Shown: positions 12,142 to 22,849, counted from the stretch's first letter. The stretch is DNA of 64,000 nt from Naematelia aurantialba (GCA_021527695.1 JAKFAO010000005.1:248001-312000); one strand, 5' to 3'. A program made the numbers and translations. The notes: generated from the letters alone by a model not told the origin.

Positions 12142-12625
12142 TGTCACGAACCTGTCCCAAGTAGTGATGGCTTGAGACAGGATGGACCGCAAAGGTTTAC
12201 TAAGCTTGGCCTACGTCTGACGGGTGTAGACCGTGAAGCTTGTGTATTGGTTGGACAGCAAGCGGTGGCCAGCCTGGTTGACGAGGTAGCGTCGACCAGG
12301 AGTGCGAGAAGAGTGTGAGAAGAATGTGAGGAAAGAATGTGAGGAAAGAATGTGAGGGAAGAACGTGAGATAAATAAAAGACTGGAGAACTACAAACTAC
12401 AAAATGCGCATCCTTTTATACCTCTGGCATCGTGGCTCTCCCACGCTCATTGTGGCTCTTCCACGCGTGGTTCAACCACGATAAGTACTTCCACGATAAG
12501 ACTTTCCACTATTTGCTACTATGAGCTTTTCCACGATGATACTTTCCACGGTTTGCTACTATGAGCTTTTCCACGATGGGTCAAACCACGGTGTGGGTCA
12601 TGACAATCCGGACCGGGTCATGACA
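12142..12625. mobile_element. Solo LTR, 484 bp
   Basis: A solo long terminal repeat. It starts TGTCACGAACC and ends GGGTCATGACA, so the termini are TG...CA with an imperfect inverted repeat (TGTCA/TGACA, and TGTCATGACCC against TGTCACGAACC). It is flanked by identical AGCCC duplications. No gag-pol or second LTR is present nearby, as expected after LTR-LTR recombination. Inside are imperfect GAATGTGAGGAAA repeats (about 12305-12372), an AATAAA string at 12373-12378 that could serve as poly(A) signal, and a 40-bp direct duplication. The orientation of the parent element cannot be fixed from the LTR; the AATAAA suggests the plus strand. Confidence 0.9.
12501..12580. repeat. 40-bp tandem duplication inside the LTR
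   Basis: Positions 12501-12540 and 12541-12580 are near-identical and share TTTGCTACTATGAGCTTTTC. Both copies carry the CCACGATG motif, which with variants recurs about eight times between 12440 and 12600. Tandem motifs of this kind in LTRs often act in U3, but no function is shown here. Confidence 0.88.
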
Positions 12626-12630
12626 AGCCC
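12626..12630. repeat. Target site duplication AGCCC (right)
   Basis: Five bases directly after the LTR end, matching 12137-12141. The codon phase at 12626 equals that at 12137. Confidence 0.88.
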
Positions 12631-13029
12631 CAACTCTGACATCGACGATGGACAGCCAGTGGACGGAAGCAATGAACCCCGCGACATGCTCGACGTGGAT
12701 GGCGAAGAGGCGGCGTGGGAAGGAGAACGAGAACGAGGACGAGGACGAGAAGGCGAAGGAGAAGAGGACGGAGCAAGGGATTGGGGGCCGGAAGCCGAAG
12801 ACGGGGATGGGGAGTGGAGAACAGGAGAGGAGCAGGAGGGAGACCTTGTAGATAACAGACTCGGCTGTCAATTGGAAGTCGACACGTCTGAAGTGGTAAG
12901 ACCTGCTAACCCGGAAGGGGAGGTCGAGCCCACTTCAGATGATGAGGCCTGATCTCCAAGAGGCTGCATTCTAGGTAGATATAGCAGCAGTTCTACCATT
13001 ATTTCGCCACATGAGAAATCTCGACCAAG

Positions 13030-13700
13030 GCAAGCATCGCTGCCAAGACCGACCCCATTGAGGACGCCCAGATACGTGCTGCAGCCGTCCTTGATGCGAA
13101 GGCTGCCGGGAAAATTGCAAACCTCCCGCCGACGCTCGCCCTGGGCACCGCATTCCACCCAATGGTCTTCTCCGCGGGCGGATTAATGGAGTCAGGCACC
13201 CAGAGCCTGCTACGTAGCATTGGCAAGAAGCTGCCTGCAGGCGCCTACCAATTCATGCTCAACCGCATATCCATTGGGCTGGCCAGAGCCCGCGCGACTG
13301 GTTCCATCAGGACAGACAACCTCCAACAACTCCCCTCTCCCCAAATTGCCCCTTTTTCACAAAACAACTATGGCACACACAATTGGGACGGGAACTCGGC
13401 GGGGGTCAATGGCTCAGAGGACGGTGAAGGAAGCGCAGATGGAGACGGAGACGGAGATGGATATGGAAATGGACGAGACGGGATGAGAGGATGGGGAGAG
13501 GAAACAGGACACGAAGACGACATAGCAGGAGAGGCAGAGCAGGGAGACGGAGAAGGAGTGGAAAATATACTGGGCTGTCAGGAGGAGCCGGACACGTCTG
13601 AAGAGGTGGAGGGACCGGCTAACCCGGAAGGGGAGGTCCATCCCACTTCAGACGTTGAGGTCTGATCTCCAACCAGCTGCATTCGAGGTATACACCATCC
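13030..13700 (+). mobile_element. Retroelement polyprotein remnant, copy 2 (5'-truncated)
   Basis: A second copy in the same orientation that starts abruptly at the SIAAKTDP(I/V)EDA point of copy 1. It then matches through FHPMVFSAGG, IGKKLP and YQFMLNRISIGL to the YGTHNWD motif. The acidic tail that follows, rich in GDGDG, ends PANPEGEVHPTSDVEV and TGA at 13663-13665. It lacks the LTR. Both copies share a short 3' flank, TGATCTCCAA then GCTGCATTC(T/G)AGGTA, so their homology runs past the stop. Truncation at the 5' end with a shared 3' end is what target-primed retrotransposition leaves, although tandem duplication of one locus could look similar. It ends just before the phosphate-carrier stop codon at 13715. 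Confidence 0.75.
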
Positions 13701-13714
13701 ACAGCAACTCTATC

Positions 13715-15280
13715 CTACTTAGGAGCTTTATGAATCTCGACGCCTCCCGTTGCATTCAAGGCCTTTTTTATGTCCCCATAGATCGCAACTGATTCCTCGT
13801 TAGCTTCTGCCCAGACTCCAGCCCCGACTCCCACACCCCCTCCCACTCCTGTCTCTCGATCCACAACACGCCCAACACCTCGACTTTCGCCCACAAAACA
13901 CTCAGAGCGCGGGAGGGATGTGCTGTAGATGCTGTACTCACATTGACCAGCGGTGAGGGTACCAATCATGACCAGCCTTGCGCCCATGCCCGTGAAGAGG
14001 CCGACGGGGCCGAGCTGGCCTGCCATTTGGAAGAGACGTGAGGTGACCGACTGTCCAGGGGCACCCTTGGTCTTGTTGATCTTGGACAAGAGCGTGTCCG
14101 CGGGCTGCGAGATGACTGCCGCAGCCATACCAGCAATCACACCACCACCCAGAGAGAGGGCGGTGTTCTGGCTAGGAGTGAGCGAGTCCTTGGTCCTGCC
14201 GATCGCCAGGAGGATGTTTTCGACCGCCACTTCGTAGACCGCAAACTTGGCCATGGTGTAGGGCACCTGCTTGAACAGGATCGGCCCGAAACTGCCATCC
14301 GAAATCAGCACCAGCAACAACACCAGGACCATCGCTAGGACCATGCAAGTCGTTCAGTCCAGAGCTCGTGACTCTCGAGATTGGACGGACGAGAGACCAG
14401 AAATTACAGAAACAGACACTTACCCGGCGTAGAAGGCGGCAGGCCCCTCTTCACGGAGGATACGCGCGAAACCGCCGGCAAGACCGTTGGCGAAGCCGGG
14501 CTGCGAGACGAGACGGATACGGGTGGCCTCGAGTGGGCAGAGCGCAATGTCGGCGAAGAACTCAGCAATGGCCGAGGCTCCGAGGTAGACTGCCTGACGG
14601 TTCTCACGGGCCTTGTCGATGCCGAGGTAGTCGATGGCCTGCTTCTTCCAGAACTCATAACTAGGCTGATCAGCACGCGATGCACGAGAAAACTACGCGT
14701 ATAACAAAGCTCACCCGCCGAATTTGAATGCTCCCTGAATGGAATAACCAACGACAGTGGGTCCGAGACCGGTAAGGAGAGCGCCCGCGCCGTCCTTGGC
14801 AATGATCTGTCGGAAACCACCGATCATACCCTGCGGGCTTGTCAGTTTGACGAACTGCCACCATTGCGGACTCTAATAAACTGACCTTGTTGTATACCTC
14901 GGGTTCAAGCTGGATCTTGGTCTTGACGACATCGACGGGGCACAAGGCGCCGTGAGTTACCGCACACCCAAGTGCACCGGCAAGGGCGAATCTGTAAACG
15001 GCCGAGGTATCAGCAACTGTGCCCTCTTCGCTCCACAGTATGGGGAGGTAGCGCACCTGGCGTAAAGGTCGACACCGGTGGGAGGGGGCGAGACAGTGAC
15101 CTTGACGGCCTCCTTGGCATCCTGAAACTTGAGGTCCGCTTTTCCAGCGAGCTCGCTAGCTTTTGACTGAGTGTCTTTTCCAAACTGCTTGCTCTGGTCG
15201 ATGGCCTTGTCGACCTTGTCGCCGACAGAAGGGAAGAAGGTGCTCGACGTAGCGAAGAAGGGGTTGACACGGTGGACCAT
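13715..15280 (-). CDS. MIR1: Mitochondrial phosphate carrier
   Basis: An inner-membrane SLC25 carrier that imports phosphate with a proton for ATP synthesis. Three carrier repeats show the signatures [18 protein letters not shown] and PADTLLSKI. Family landmarks include [67 protein letters not shown] and [11 protein letters not shown]. The start at 15280 is the only ATG giving the family fold. It adds an unusual N-terminal segment of about 60 residues rich in Lys, Asp and Ala ([20 protein letters not shown], then [19 protein letters not shown]) that looks like an amphipathic helix. About five short introns interrupt it; the last exon encodes the Ala-Ile-Tyr-Gly-Asp segment and ends HKAPK. It converges on ASA1 across the retroelement remnants and is divergent from the dehydrogenase at 15754. 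PIC2-type paralogues are the alternative, but MIR1/SLC25A3 landmarks fit best. Confidence 0.93.
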
Positions 15281-15753
15281 GGTGACAGTGCTCGGCAAGG
15301 GCGAGGGCGAGGGCGAGGGCGACGACAAGAGGGGAGTGGTGAGTGAATGAGAATGAATAGAAAAAAAAGAGGGAGAAAGACGTGACGTATCGGAACGGAA
15401 GAGAATGCTCTCCAAAGGCGTCGGCGGAAAATCCCGAAGCCCCGAAGGGGAGGCAGTGTGGAGACCGATTTATTTTATTTTCGCCCCGCCGTTAAGCATT
15501 ACACGAGGCAGCTGACGATATCTGACCAGCTGCTTACTAGAGATCCGATGATTCGGGAGTATGCAGCAGGGGGTATTGAACGTCTATAAAAGATGGGCAG
15601 GAGCGCGAGAGGTGATGCCGTCTCCCAACTGTCTCAACATCGCACGCGAGGCCCAACTACTCCTGACTTGTCCATTACCTGCCGGTTGACCGATCTAACC
15701 AAAGTGAGCCAAACGATCCTGTCCTCCACTGGCATGTCTGAACCTGATTAGAT
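15281..15753. promoter_or_regulatory. Divergent promoter, carrier / dehydrogenase, with TATA and leader intron
   Basis: This 473-bp gap serves both genes. For the plus-strand dehydrogenase there is TATAAA at 15585-15590. A likely leader intron runs 15704-15751 (donor GTGAGC, branch-like CTGAT, acceptor TTAG) and ends two bases before the ATG. An AT-rich patch (TTATTTTATTTTCG) lies near 15469, closer to the carrier. Confidence 0.6.
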
Positions 15754-16686
15754 ATGAGCCGCAAATCAACCGTCCTGATCACAGGCGGTTCGACGGGGCT
15801 GGGATACGCCGCCGCTCTGCAGCTTGCGAAGGCTCGTACGGACCTTCAGATTGTCGTCTCGTCGCGCTCTCCTACGTCGGACACGCTGCTCTCCCTCCCC
15901 AACGTCAAGTGGCTCAAGCTAGACCTATCGACGCACGCTGCGACACGCGCATTTGTCGACACCTACAGGGCAGAATCGTTCCCGCCTATCTCGGCGCTCG
16001 TGCTCAATGCGGGCATGCAGCGCTTTGGGCAGATCTACCGCACGCCCGACGGCCTCGAGGAGATGGTAGAGATCAATCACCTGAACCAAGCACTGCTGTT
16101 CTTTTCGCTGCAGGACCAGTTGGAGCCTACAGCGAGAATCATCTTCGTTTCGAGCTCGACGCATGATCCGTCTTTCAAGCGCGCGTATCCAAAGTACACG
16201 ACTGGCGACGCTGCCGCACACCCAACGGGCGACAAGTACAAGAGCTTCCAAGACGGGCTGAACCAGTACGGCCTGTCCAAGGTCTGTCAAGTCCTCTTTG
16301 CCTACGCGCTCCACGACCACGTCGTGGCTGCTCGAAAGCAGTGGACAGTGATCACTCTCGACCCCGGCGTCATGCCGACCCAGCTGTACCGCTGGGCAAC
16401 GGGGATCACAGGCGTCCTGTTCAACTGGTACCTCGGGTCGTGGATCGCACGCCAGTTGAGCAAGGATTTCTTCTCGACCGAGTTCACCGCCGAAGCACTA
16501 GTGAAACTCATCGTCGACCCCGAGTTTGGCGGACCAGAGAAGAGCGGCAAGTACTATATCGTGCGCGGAGTGGCGGAGCACAAGAGCTCGGAACAGTCCT
16601 ATGACAAAGCTCTGCAGAAGGACTGCTGGGACTGGTCCGTCAAGGAGCTCGGCGTGGAGGCAGCAGCACAGTTGGGCACGGTATAA
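15754..16686 (+). CDS. Short-chain dehydrogenase/reductase, intronless
   Basis: An NAD(P)-dependent oxidoreductase of the SDR superfamily, 310 residues in one uninterrupted frame. The N-terminus has the cofactor motif TGGSTGLG (residues about 11-18), then VLNAG at about 88-92, a catalytic Ser in FVSSSTHD, and the YGLSK active-site motif (Tyr and Lys of YxxxK). DPGVMPT is the usual post-active-site loop. The basic residues after the first beta strand (SSRSP) suggest NADP use. It resembles fungal and plant protochlorophyllide-reductase/retinol-dehydrogenase-like SDRs; the substrate cannot be read from sequence. It lacks coding introns although its neighbours are intron-rich, but it seems to have an intron in the 5' leader. 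A TATA box lies about 165 bp upstream. Confidence 0.9.
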   Translation: MSRKSTVLITGGSTGLGYAAALQLAKARTDLQIVVSSRSPTSDTLLSLPNVKWLKLDLSTHAATRAFVDTYRAESFPPISALVLNAGMQRFGQIYRTPDGLEEMVEINHLNQALLFFSLQDQLEPTARIIFVSSSTHDPSFKRAYPKYTTGDAAAHPTGDKYKSFQDGLNQYGLSKVCQVLFAYALHDHVVAARKQWTVITLDPGVMPTQLYRWATGITGVLFNWYLGSWIARQLSKDFFSTEFTAEALVKLIVDPEFGGPEKSGKYYIVRGVAEHKSSEQSYDKALQKDCWDWSVKELGVEAAAQLGTV

Positions 16687-16943
16687 GCCCTGCCGCGCGT
16701 GTTGACGTGCGTTTGCATGCTTTATGTATATATATTATCTATGCACACCTTTGGGATGCAGAAACCTTGTTCAGGCACACCATTTAACGATCTCGTCCAG
16801 CCGATAAGGGGTACGCCGAGCGTTGATTTTCCAATCCCATTGTTGGAAAAGGCTGCACGGTCGAGTACCAACACTTCGAAACTGGCCTCTGAGCAGCTCG
16901 ACCCTTCTCACAGCATACGCTCACAGGGTCTCCAAGTCTAACG

Positions 16944-17821
16944 ATGTTCTCTGTTGCACGCGCTTTGGTCCGCCCGGCCACGGCTGCTCTTCGCGCGTCG
17001 TCGCGTGCCCAGCCAGCCGCGCTTTCACTTCGCTTCTCCGCTGTCCGCTTTTTCACCAGTAAGTCGGGTGCCGCATCACCCCGTCTCTTGCTCTTGTCGC
17101 ATCCCCGGATCCGCTCTAGCATTCTCACAGCTCAACTTCAAGCGACCCGCAATTGAGCGTGGGCGCTGACGGCCCGTTTAGCCCGCTACACCGTGGACCA
17201 CGAGTGGGTCCAGCTCGACACCTCAACCAACATCGGCACGGTCGGTATCACAGACTACGCCCAAAAGGCACTGGGAGATGTGGTGTTTGTGGAGCTGCCC
17301 GAGGCAGGGTCCGAGATCGCTCAAGGCGGTGAGTATCGCCTGTCATCAAACAAGGTCGGTCAGAGCTGATCCACCCCGCGTCTTTCTATACTATGCCTGC
17401 GGCCTGATCTATTGCCTACCGCCTGATCTATTCACTACGGCACCCTACGGATTGGCGTTACTTCCCATTCTTTCCTCGACCCACACTCCACACACTGCGA
17501 CTCATGGATGCTTCTTGTTCGCCGAACAGAACCCATCGGCGCAGTGGAATCGGTCAAAGCCGCTTCAGACATCTTCGCCCCCGTCTCCGGCTACGTCGAA
17601 CAGATCAACGAGACATTGTCCGACTCTCCCAGTCTCCTCAACAAGTCAGCAGAGAAGGACGGTACGTGGACACCCCTGACCTTCTCTCTTACCATCTGAC
17701 AACATGTATAGGGTGGCTCGCAAAGATCAGACTCTCGTCGCCCGAGGAGTTCGACACCCTGTTGAACGAAGGGGCCTACAAATTGCACTGTGAGGGATCA
17801 GAAGATGGAGGCGACCACTGA
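16944..17821 (+). CDS. GCV3: Glycine cleavage system H protein, mitochondrial
   Basis: The lipoyl carrier of the mitochondrial glycine decarboxylase complex; it shuttles the aminomethyl group between P, T and L proteins. Exon 1 encodes an Arg/Ala/Ser-rich targeting presequence ([20 protein letters not shown]). Later exons give [33 protein letters not shown], then [19 protein letters not shown], where the Lys of ESVKA is the lipoylation site. The end reads [18 protein letters not shown] and [13 protein letters not shown], with TGA at 17819-17821. Introns lie near 17.06-17.18, 17.33-17.53 and 17.66-17.71 kb. The length fits the family. All key residues are present. Confidence 0.95.
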
Positions 17822-18177
17822 GTGCGGGTTTCTGGTGTCTCGTACTCTGGTTCATCGTCATGCATCATATTTCTGGTAGTTAGCGCTGGGATCGAATAAG
17901 GTTGTCGATTATCATTACGGTTCAGGATCGGCCCGGGTTGGGCCCCCCCATCAAAGACTCCCGTTGCCTTGGGCGGTTCGACCCTGGAGCACTTTGTGCC
18001 ATTTGGCCGAGGACCCCTTCTCTACAGGCTCACACAGCCAGCACCAGCTCTGCGTTCTTCGTCGCCCCCAACCACGCTCGGCGCAAGGCCAGGCATCGAC
18101 TTGCCAACTAGAGAGACACAGATAGAGAAAGAGCAAGAGCGACAGAGAGCGCGAGAGAGCGAAGCGCCCGGAGCACG
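17822..18177. other. Intergenic, GCV3 to WDR48-like gene
   Basis: Contains the GCV3 3' flank and the leader of the next plus-strand gene. A purine-rich GAGAGA tract (about 18110-18165) precedes the ATG. No TATA or coding exon was seen. Confidence 0.4.
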
Positions 18178-21100
18178 ATGGTCGCCGTGTCTCGACGGGT
18201 ATCGTATATCCTCCCCTCCCCTTCAGAGCCCCCACCTCTGCTGTCCCTGCCTCAGCTGGGTGAACGGCGACGCGGAGTGACGGCGCCTCATCTCGTTCCG
18301 AAACCGGACACGATTGGTTCCCCATTTCGGTCCAAGAACCCATTCATTGCTGCCACGGCGCAGCAGGTGGAGGAACCGACGCACCCGCGTCATTGCCTTG
18401 GGATCTCCTCGTTGGCCCTGGACACGTCTACACTCCTCGCAAACACGTCGGCACCCGGTGGTATCCTGTACACGGGTGGGCGCGATGGACTCGTCGCATC
18501 TTGGGAGCTGAATATCCCACACAAGCGCCGGCGGGGCGGGCGATACGAGATACAGCCCGGCAGGAATGGGACGGCAGGGGTGGGCAAAGTCAAGTGGGAA
18601 CGGATAGGTGATGGAGCGGAATTGTGGGACGACGAAGAGGACGAGGAAGATGGTAGTGGGGGATACGATGAGGATGAGGAAGGATACAGCACCGACGAGG
18701 AGATCTCCGAAGGCTGGATCGGTGTCGACGCCGACAGGGTAGGCGACGGACTGCGGAAACGACGTGCAGGACGAGGAGAGGTACCATACGAAGATAGATG
18801 GGAGGTGGACAAGGAGACTCTCTCTAAATCCAAGGTGATCCCTTACCCCTTTGCCCCATACCTCATTACCCCCAAGATGAGGCATCGCTGACTCGCTTCC
18901 TAGCCTCCGCCAACGACATTTCGCCAATCGGCACAGACCCATACGGACTGGGTCAACGCAATGTTACTCTGCAACCTCAATCAAACAGTCATAACCGCAT
19001 CGTCGGACCGCACGATCCGCGCCTGGTCGCCGCACAAGCATGTCGGCGACTCGGACACGTCGCCCGCCCTCGTCGGTCGGCACAGGGACTATGTGCGCTC
19101 CCTCGCTTGGGCCAAGTATCCGGCTCTCCTGTTTTCCGGGGCACTAGATAGACAGTTGAGTGTCTGGGACGCTGGAGAGCTGCGGCCAGATGCCCCGCTG
19201 TTGAATATCGATCTCAACAAGGCGGATGAATGGGGTGGAGTAGGTATGGAGGGAGAGCGTGGAAGTGTATATGCCCTCGGAGTCGGTGAGTCTATTGAAC
19301 TGAACTCAACCTGCAGGTACGATCAGGGGCTGAGTCTTGTGTAGATCCAGCTGGCAGGGTGTTGGCTGCGGGAACGCCGGAGCGGGTCGTGAGGCTCTGG
19401 GACCCTAGGGTGGGAGATAAGAGCATTGGCAAGCTCGTCGGACACTCGGACTGCGTTCGCAGTGTCGTCGTCAGTGAAGACGGCCGTTATGTGAGCGCTT
19501 CTCTTGACACCGTGAGCACCATGCTGATGGATGCAGATGCTCACCGGCAGCTCGGACACTACCATAAAGTAAGCTCCTTGTTGTACTGTATACAATTGCT
19601 GACAAATCCAGACTTTGGTCTCTCGCTGCCCACCGATGCTTGCAGACATTCAATCACCACACATCGTCTGTGTGGGCATTGGCATCGACTCATCCGAACC
19701 TCGAGCGATTTTACTCTGGCTCGCGAGACGGACACCTGTGTGCAGTCGATCTCGAACAATGCATGGACATCTCCGATGGCGAGTGCGTCGTCCTCGCGCG
19801 TGAAGGCAATGCACCTGTCCCAGGTGACTATGAGAGCCAGTCGGGCGACGAGGGAATCCGCTGTATCGTGGGAATGGACGACGAGTTTGTCTGGACCGCC
19901 ACGGGAAGCGCGGACGTCAAGCGCTGGAAAGACGTCGGGAGGCGCGTCGACAGGCTCGACCACAGCTTTGATGGCGTTAGCTATAGAGGGAGGAACGGCG
20001 ATGCCGTGGATACCCTGGAGCCGCCATTCCAGCCTACGCCGATCACTGCGGATGGACGCAAGCCGTCAGGAGGACAGCAGGTCGCATTTGCTTCCACTCC
20101 TGTGCGAAATGGAAGCACCTCCCAAGATCCCTTTGCGAGCGCCGACGACCCGCATGCTGCGGCCACGACGTCTCCGTCAGGCATCTCGTTCGCGGTGAGG
20201 GATCGGCTGGCGCCGCCTCAGCCGCGTGGTACGACGCCGTCTGGCGCCTCCATTGCTGGCTCGATCATGTCCGACTCGTCTGCCAATGCCGACGACGCGA
20301 TGCCTGAACCTAAAGATTCGATGCTGAATGGGATTTCATACGAGTCGCTTGTGTGCTTGGGTCTGCCTGACTCGCCATACTCGTTTGGGTTTTCGCACTC
20401 CCAACACAGGCAAGACGATCTGGTGCGCACCAGTTCGGTGGGGTCTCCAACGGGCGGCTTGAGTGGTTACGTCCGCGCCGACGACGATGAGCCAGACCAT
20501 CATGCGCATCACCACCACCATCGGCTCGTCAGCCACGCGCGACTGGCATTCGAGGACCGAGAAGTCGCGTCCGAGGCTGAACCGCTACGCAAAGAGCCAG
20601 ACGCAGTGATCAAAGGCCGCAGCGGGCTGGTGCGCTCGCTCCTCCTCAACGACCGCCAGCACGTCTTGACAGTCGATACGGAGGGCGAAGTGGCGGTATG
20701 GCACATCATTCGAGGCATCTGCGTCGGCAGGTTCAGTGCGGCCGATGTCGCTGCAGCGCTGGATTTGGAGCACGGGATCAAGGCGGGCACAGCGGTGAGG
20801 AAGCATTCGACAGAGGTGCTGGAGATGGTCAAGGAGCGGGTCGAGGGAGAGACAATGGTGATCACGTGGTGTCAGGTGGATACGAAGATTGGAAGTCTGG
20901 TGGTGCACCTCGAGGAAGGGCGTGTGTTCGACGCAGAAGTATACGCCGATGAACTCGGTCTGGAAGACGTCGAAGGCATGAGGGAGGATACGAGGTGTAA
21001 GTGGTTCGATTCATCACTAATCACTAATCATGTATTATTGATCATTGGTCACTGATCACTGATCATTCATCCTTATCATCCATGTCACGTTGCGCATATC

Positions 21101-22849
21101 CCTTTGAGAAGGTGCATACTGATAAAGCAGTAAATCTTGGTAAATGGGCTCTGGCCAATTTGTTCCGAGGTCTCATCAAGGCGGAAGAAGCCGAGGTGAC
21201 GGCCATGACGCCTACTACGACGACCTCGTCGTTACCTAGTATCAACCGCAGTCCCGCTCCAACGCACATTGCCATTGAACGGCCGAACCTCGCGCCTCCT
21301 CATCGACAACGCGCCATGTCCGGGTCCATCGCTTCGGGCGGTACGCCGTCTCTCAACATTCCAGGTCTCGCAACGCCTGCTGCTACACCCGCAATCCTCC
21401 CGGACGTAGATAACAACTTGTCCAGGTCCGCGCCTGCAGCATCTGCGTTCCAATCGTTCAACGCCTTACGGACTGGCCAGCTCGCTGCTATACCGCAGTC
21501 GCCATCAACTGTTTCCCCTGCGGAGCCGGGTGCGCGAGGCGACTACTTTTCAGCACGGAGAAAGGCCGATCCGAGCCCTTCAAGAGGGGATGATAAGATT
21601 GGCGGTGGGGGCGGTGCTCCGCCCACGCCTGGAGCGGAGAACCCCAAGTCGCCTGCGATTCCTCAGACTCCGGGCGGAAGTCTGATGGGCAAGTTGAAAG
21701 GATTTGGAAAGAAGAAGGCGGCCGAGACTCCAATGTTGACCGTCGTCGAGTCTCAAGTGGCTCCCGTTCAGGACAAGGTGGGTATCCAGCGCCAACACCA
21801 CATCATGTACCTCCGGCGCCTCCATGCGTCCACCCCGGCCCACGGATATGGCCAGTATTTGTCATCGCTGTGAGCGCTGACGATGAACAGGGGCCGCAGC
21901 TGTCCGAGCGCGATGCAGAGCAACTGCGTATTCTCGATACCGTCCGAGCCTACCCGTTCCACCCACCAGCCCCATGGGAAGCCCCACCACTGAGCGTGCC
22001 GCCATCCACTGCGCTACTGATTTCAGAAGAATCAAGAGACGCCGGAGCGTGGGTCGTGACTTACCGGTCGCAGGTATCTTCGACCGAGAGGGACATGGCG
22101 GCGTTGGAGATGAACTCCCCGCAGTGGTTGTTGGAGTATCTGTTTACGAGCCGGACGCGGATCAAGGATCCCGTCAAGTTGACGTTTATTTTGGAGCCTG
22201 CACCGGGGTCAGGGCTGAAAGAGATGCCCGAGGGGTGAGTCGCTTTGTTCCCCTGCTGCGCTGTTCTTCTGTTCTGCCTTGTTCTTCTCTCCCCGTCGTT
22301 GTCCTCCTTGTCCTCGTTTGCCCCCTCATGCGTATTGTCTTTCTCACTCCTCCTGTCATCCTCTTCTCTCTGACCAGCTCCTGAATCTGTATTCATGTGA
22401 TACACAGCACAACCCGCCTCTCAGCAAGCCGCGTGCTGCGCGCCCGCAAGATCATGGCGTTCATCATCGACAAGCTCGAGCTCATACCTACGCTGGGTCG
22501 GACCGGCTCCGTTGCGTCCCTTGCTTCCAAAATCACCGGCCTGCCACTACGGCGGTCGTCCGCTGCCTCTGCGTCCCAAAATCCTGCGGGGACCACCACG
22601 TTCAACTCGAGCTCTGTCGGTGCCGGATTGGCAATGAGCAACATGAGCAACCGCAGCAACGCAGTGATAGAAGGACTGGCAGGGAACGACGACGGCGACC
22701 TCCCGCCTGAGGATGTCTTGGAGCTGCTGTGTGGCGATCACGTGGTGGATCCTAAGATGACGCTCGCGACGCTGAAGCAGTATTACGGTGCGGGCGGGGA
22801 TATGTTGTTGCATTACCGGCTCAAGTCGGGCCTGGCGCTTGCCCTGTAG
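18178..22849 (+). CDS. WDR48: WDR48/Bun107-like WD40 protein
   Basis: A WD40 scaffold of the UAF1/WDR48 family (Bun107 in fission yeast, Duf1 in budding yeast), which binds and activates ubiquitin-specific proteases. N-terminal WD blades read ILYTGGRDGLVASWEL, THTDWVNAMLL, TASSDRTIRAWSP, GRHRDYVRSLAW and LFSGALDRQLSVWD. Further blades follow in RVVRLWDPRVGDKSIGKLVG, LTGSSDTTIKLWSL, and YSGSRDGHLCAVDL. A large disordered Ser/Pro/His insert (about 20.0-20.6 kb) follows, then GLVRSLLLNDRQHVLTVDTE. The C-terminus carries the family's ubiquitin-like end: RLSASRVLRARKIM, ELLCGDHVVDPKMTLATLK and GGDMLLHYRLKSG. An acidic loop (EDEEDGSGG...) sits in the first third. About nine introns. The ATG at 18178 is the first in frame and gives the expected N-terminus. 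Confidence 0.92.

Larger units (their letters stand above)
11490..12952 (+). mobile_element. Retroelement polyprotein remnant, copy 1 (C-terminal region)
   Basis: A decayed coding remnant resembling the end of a reverse-transcriptase-bearing ORF, after the RT domain itself. It shows a zinc-like HxxxxC stretch with RHNAV (SEHHADSC ... WMIRHNAVKF), then a nuclease-like layout RKNDIKFSG ... MEMDMAV ... KVANLPP, then FHPMVFSAGG, and a final YG(M/T)HNWD motif. These follow the order seen in many fungal and protist retroelement ORFs; naming the family would need a search. A stop lies upstream at 11489, no RT domain precedes it, and no start is credible, so it is non-functional. Its frame runs to 12141, is broken by a solo LTR (12142-12625), and resumes in the same phase at 12626 as an acidic tail ending in TGA at 12950-12952. 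Removing the LTR and one target copy leaves the frame open throughout. Confidence 0.75.

Noticed and set aside
13715..17821. A mitochondrial gene cluster (phosphate carrier, SDR, GCV3)
   Set aside because: They are adjacent but on different strands with separate promoters, and no shared pathway beyond location. Treated as chance order of housekeeping genes.
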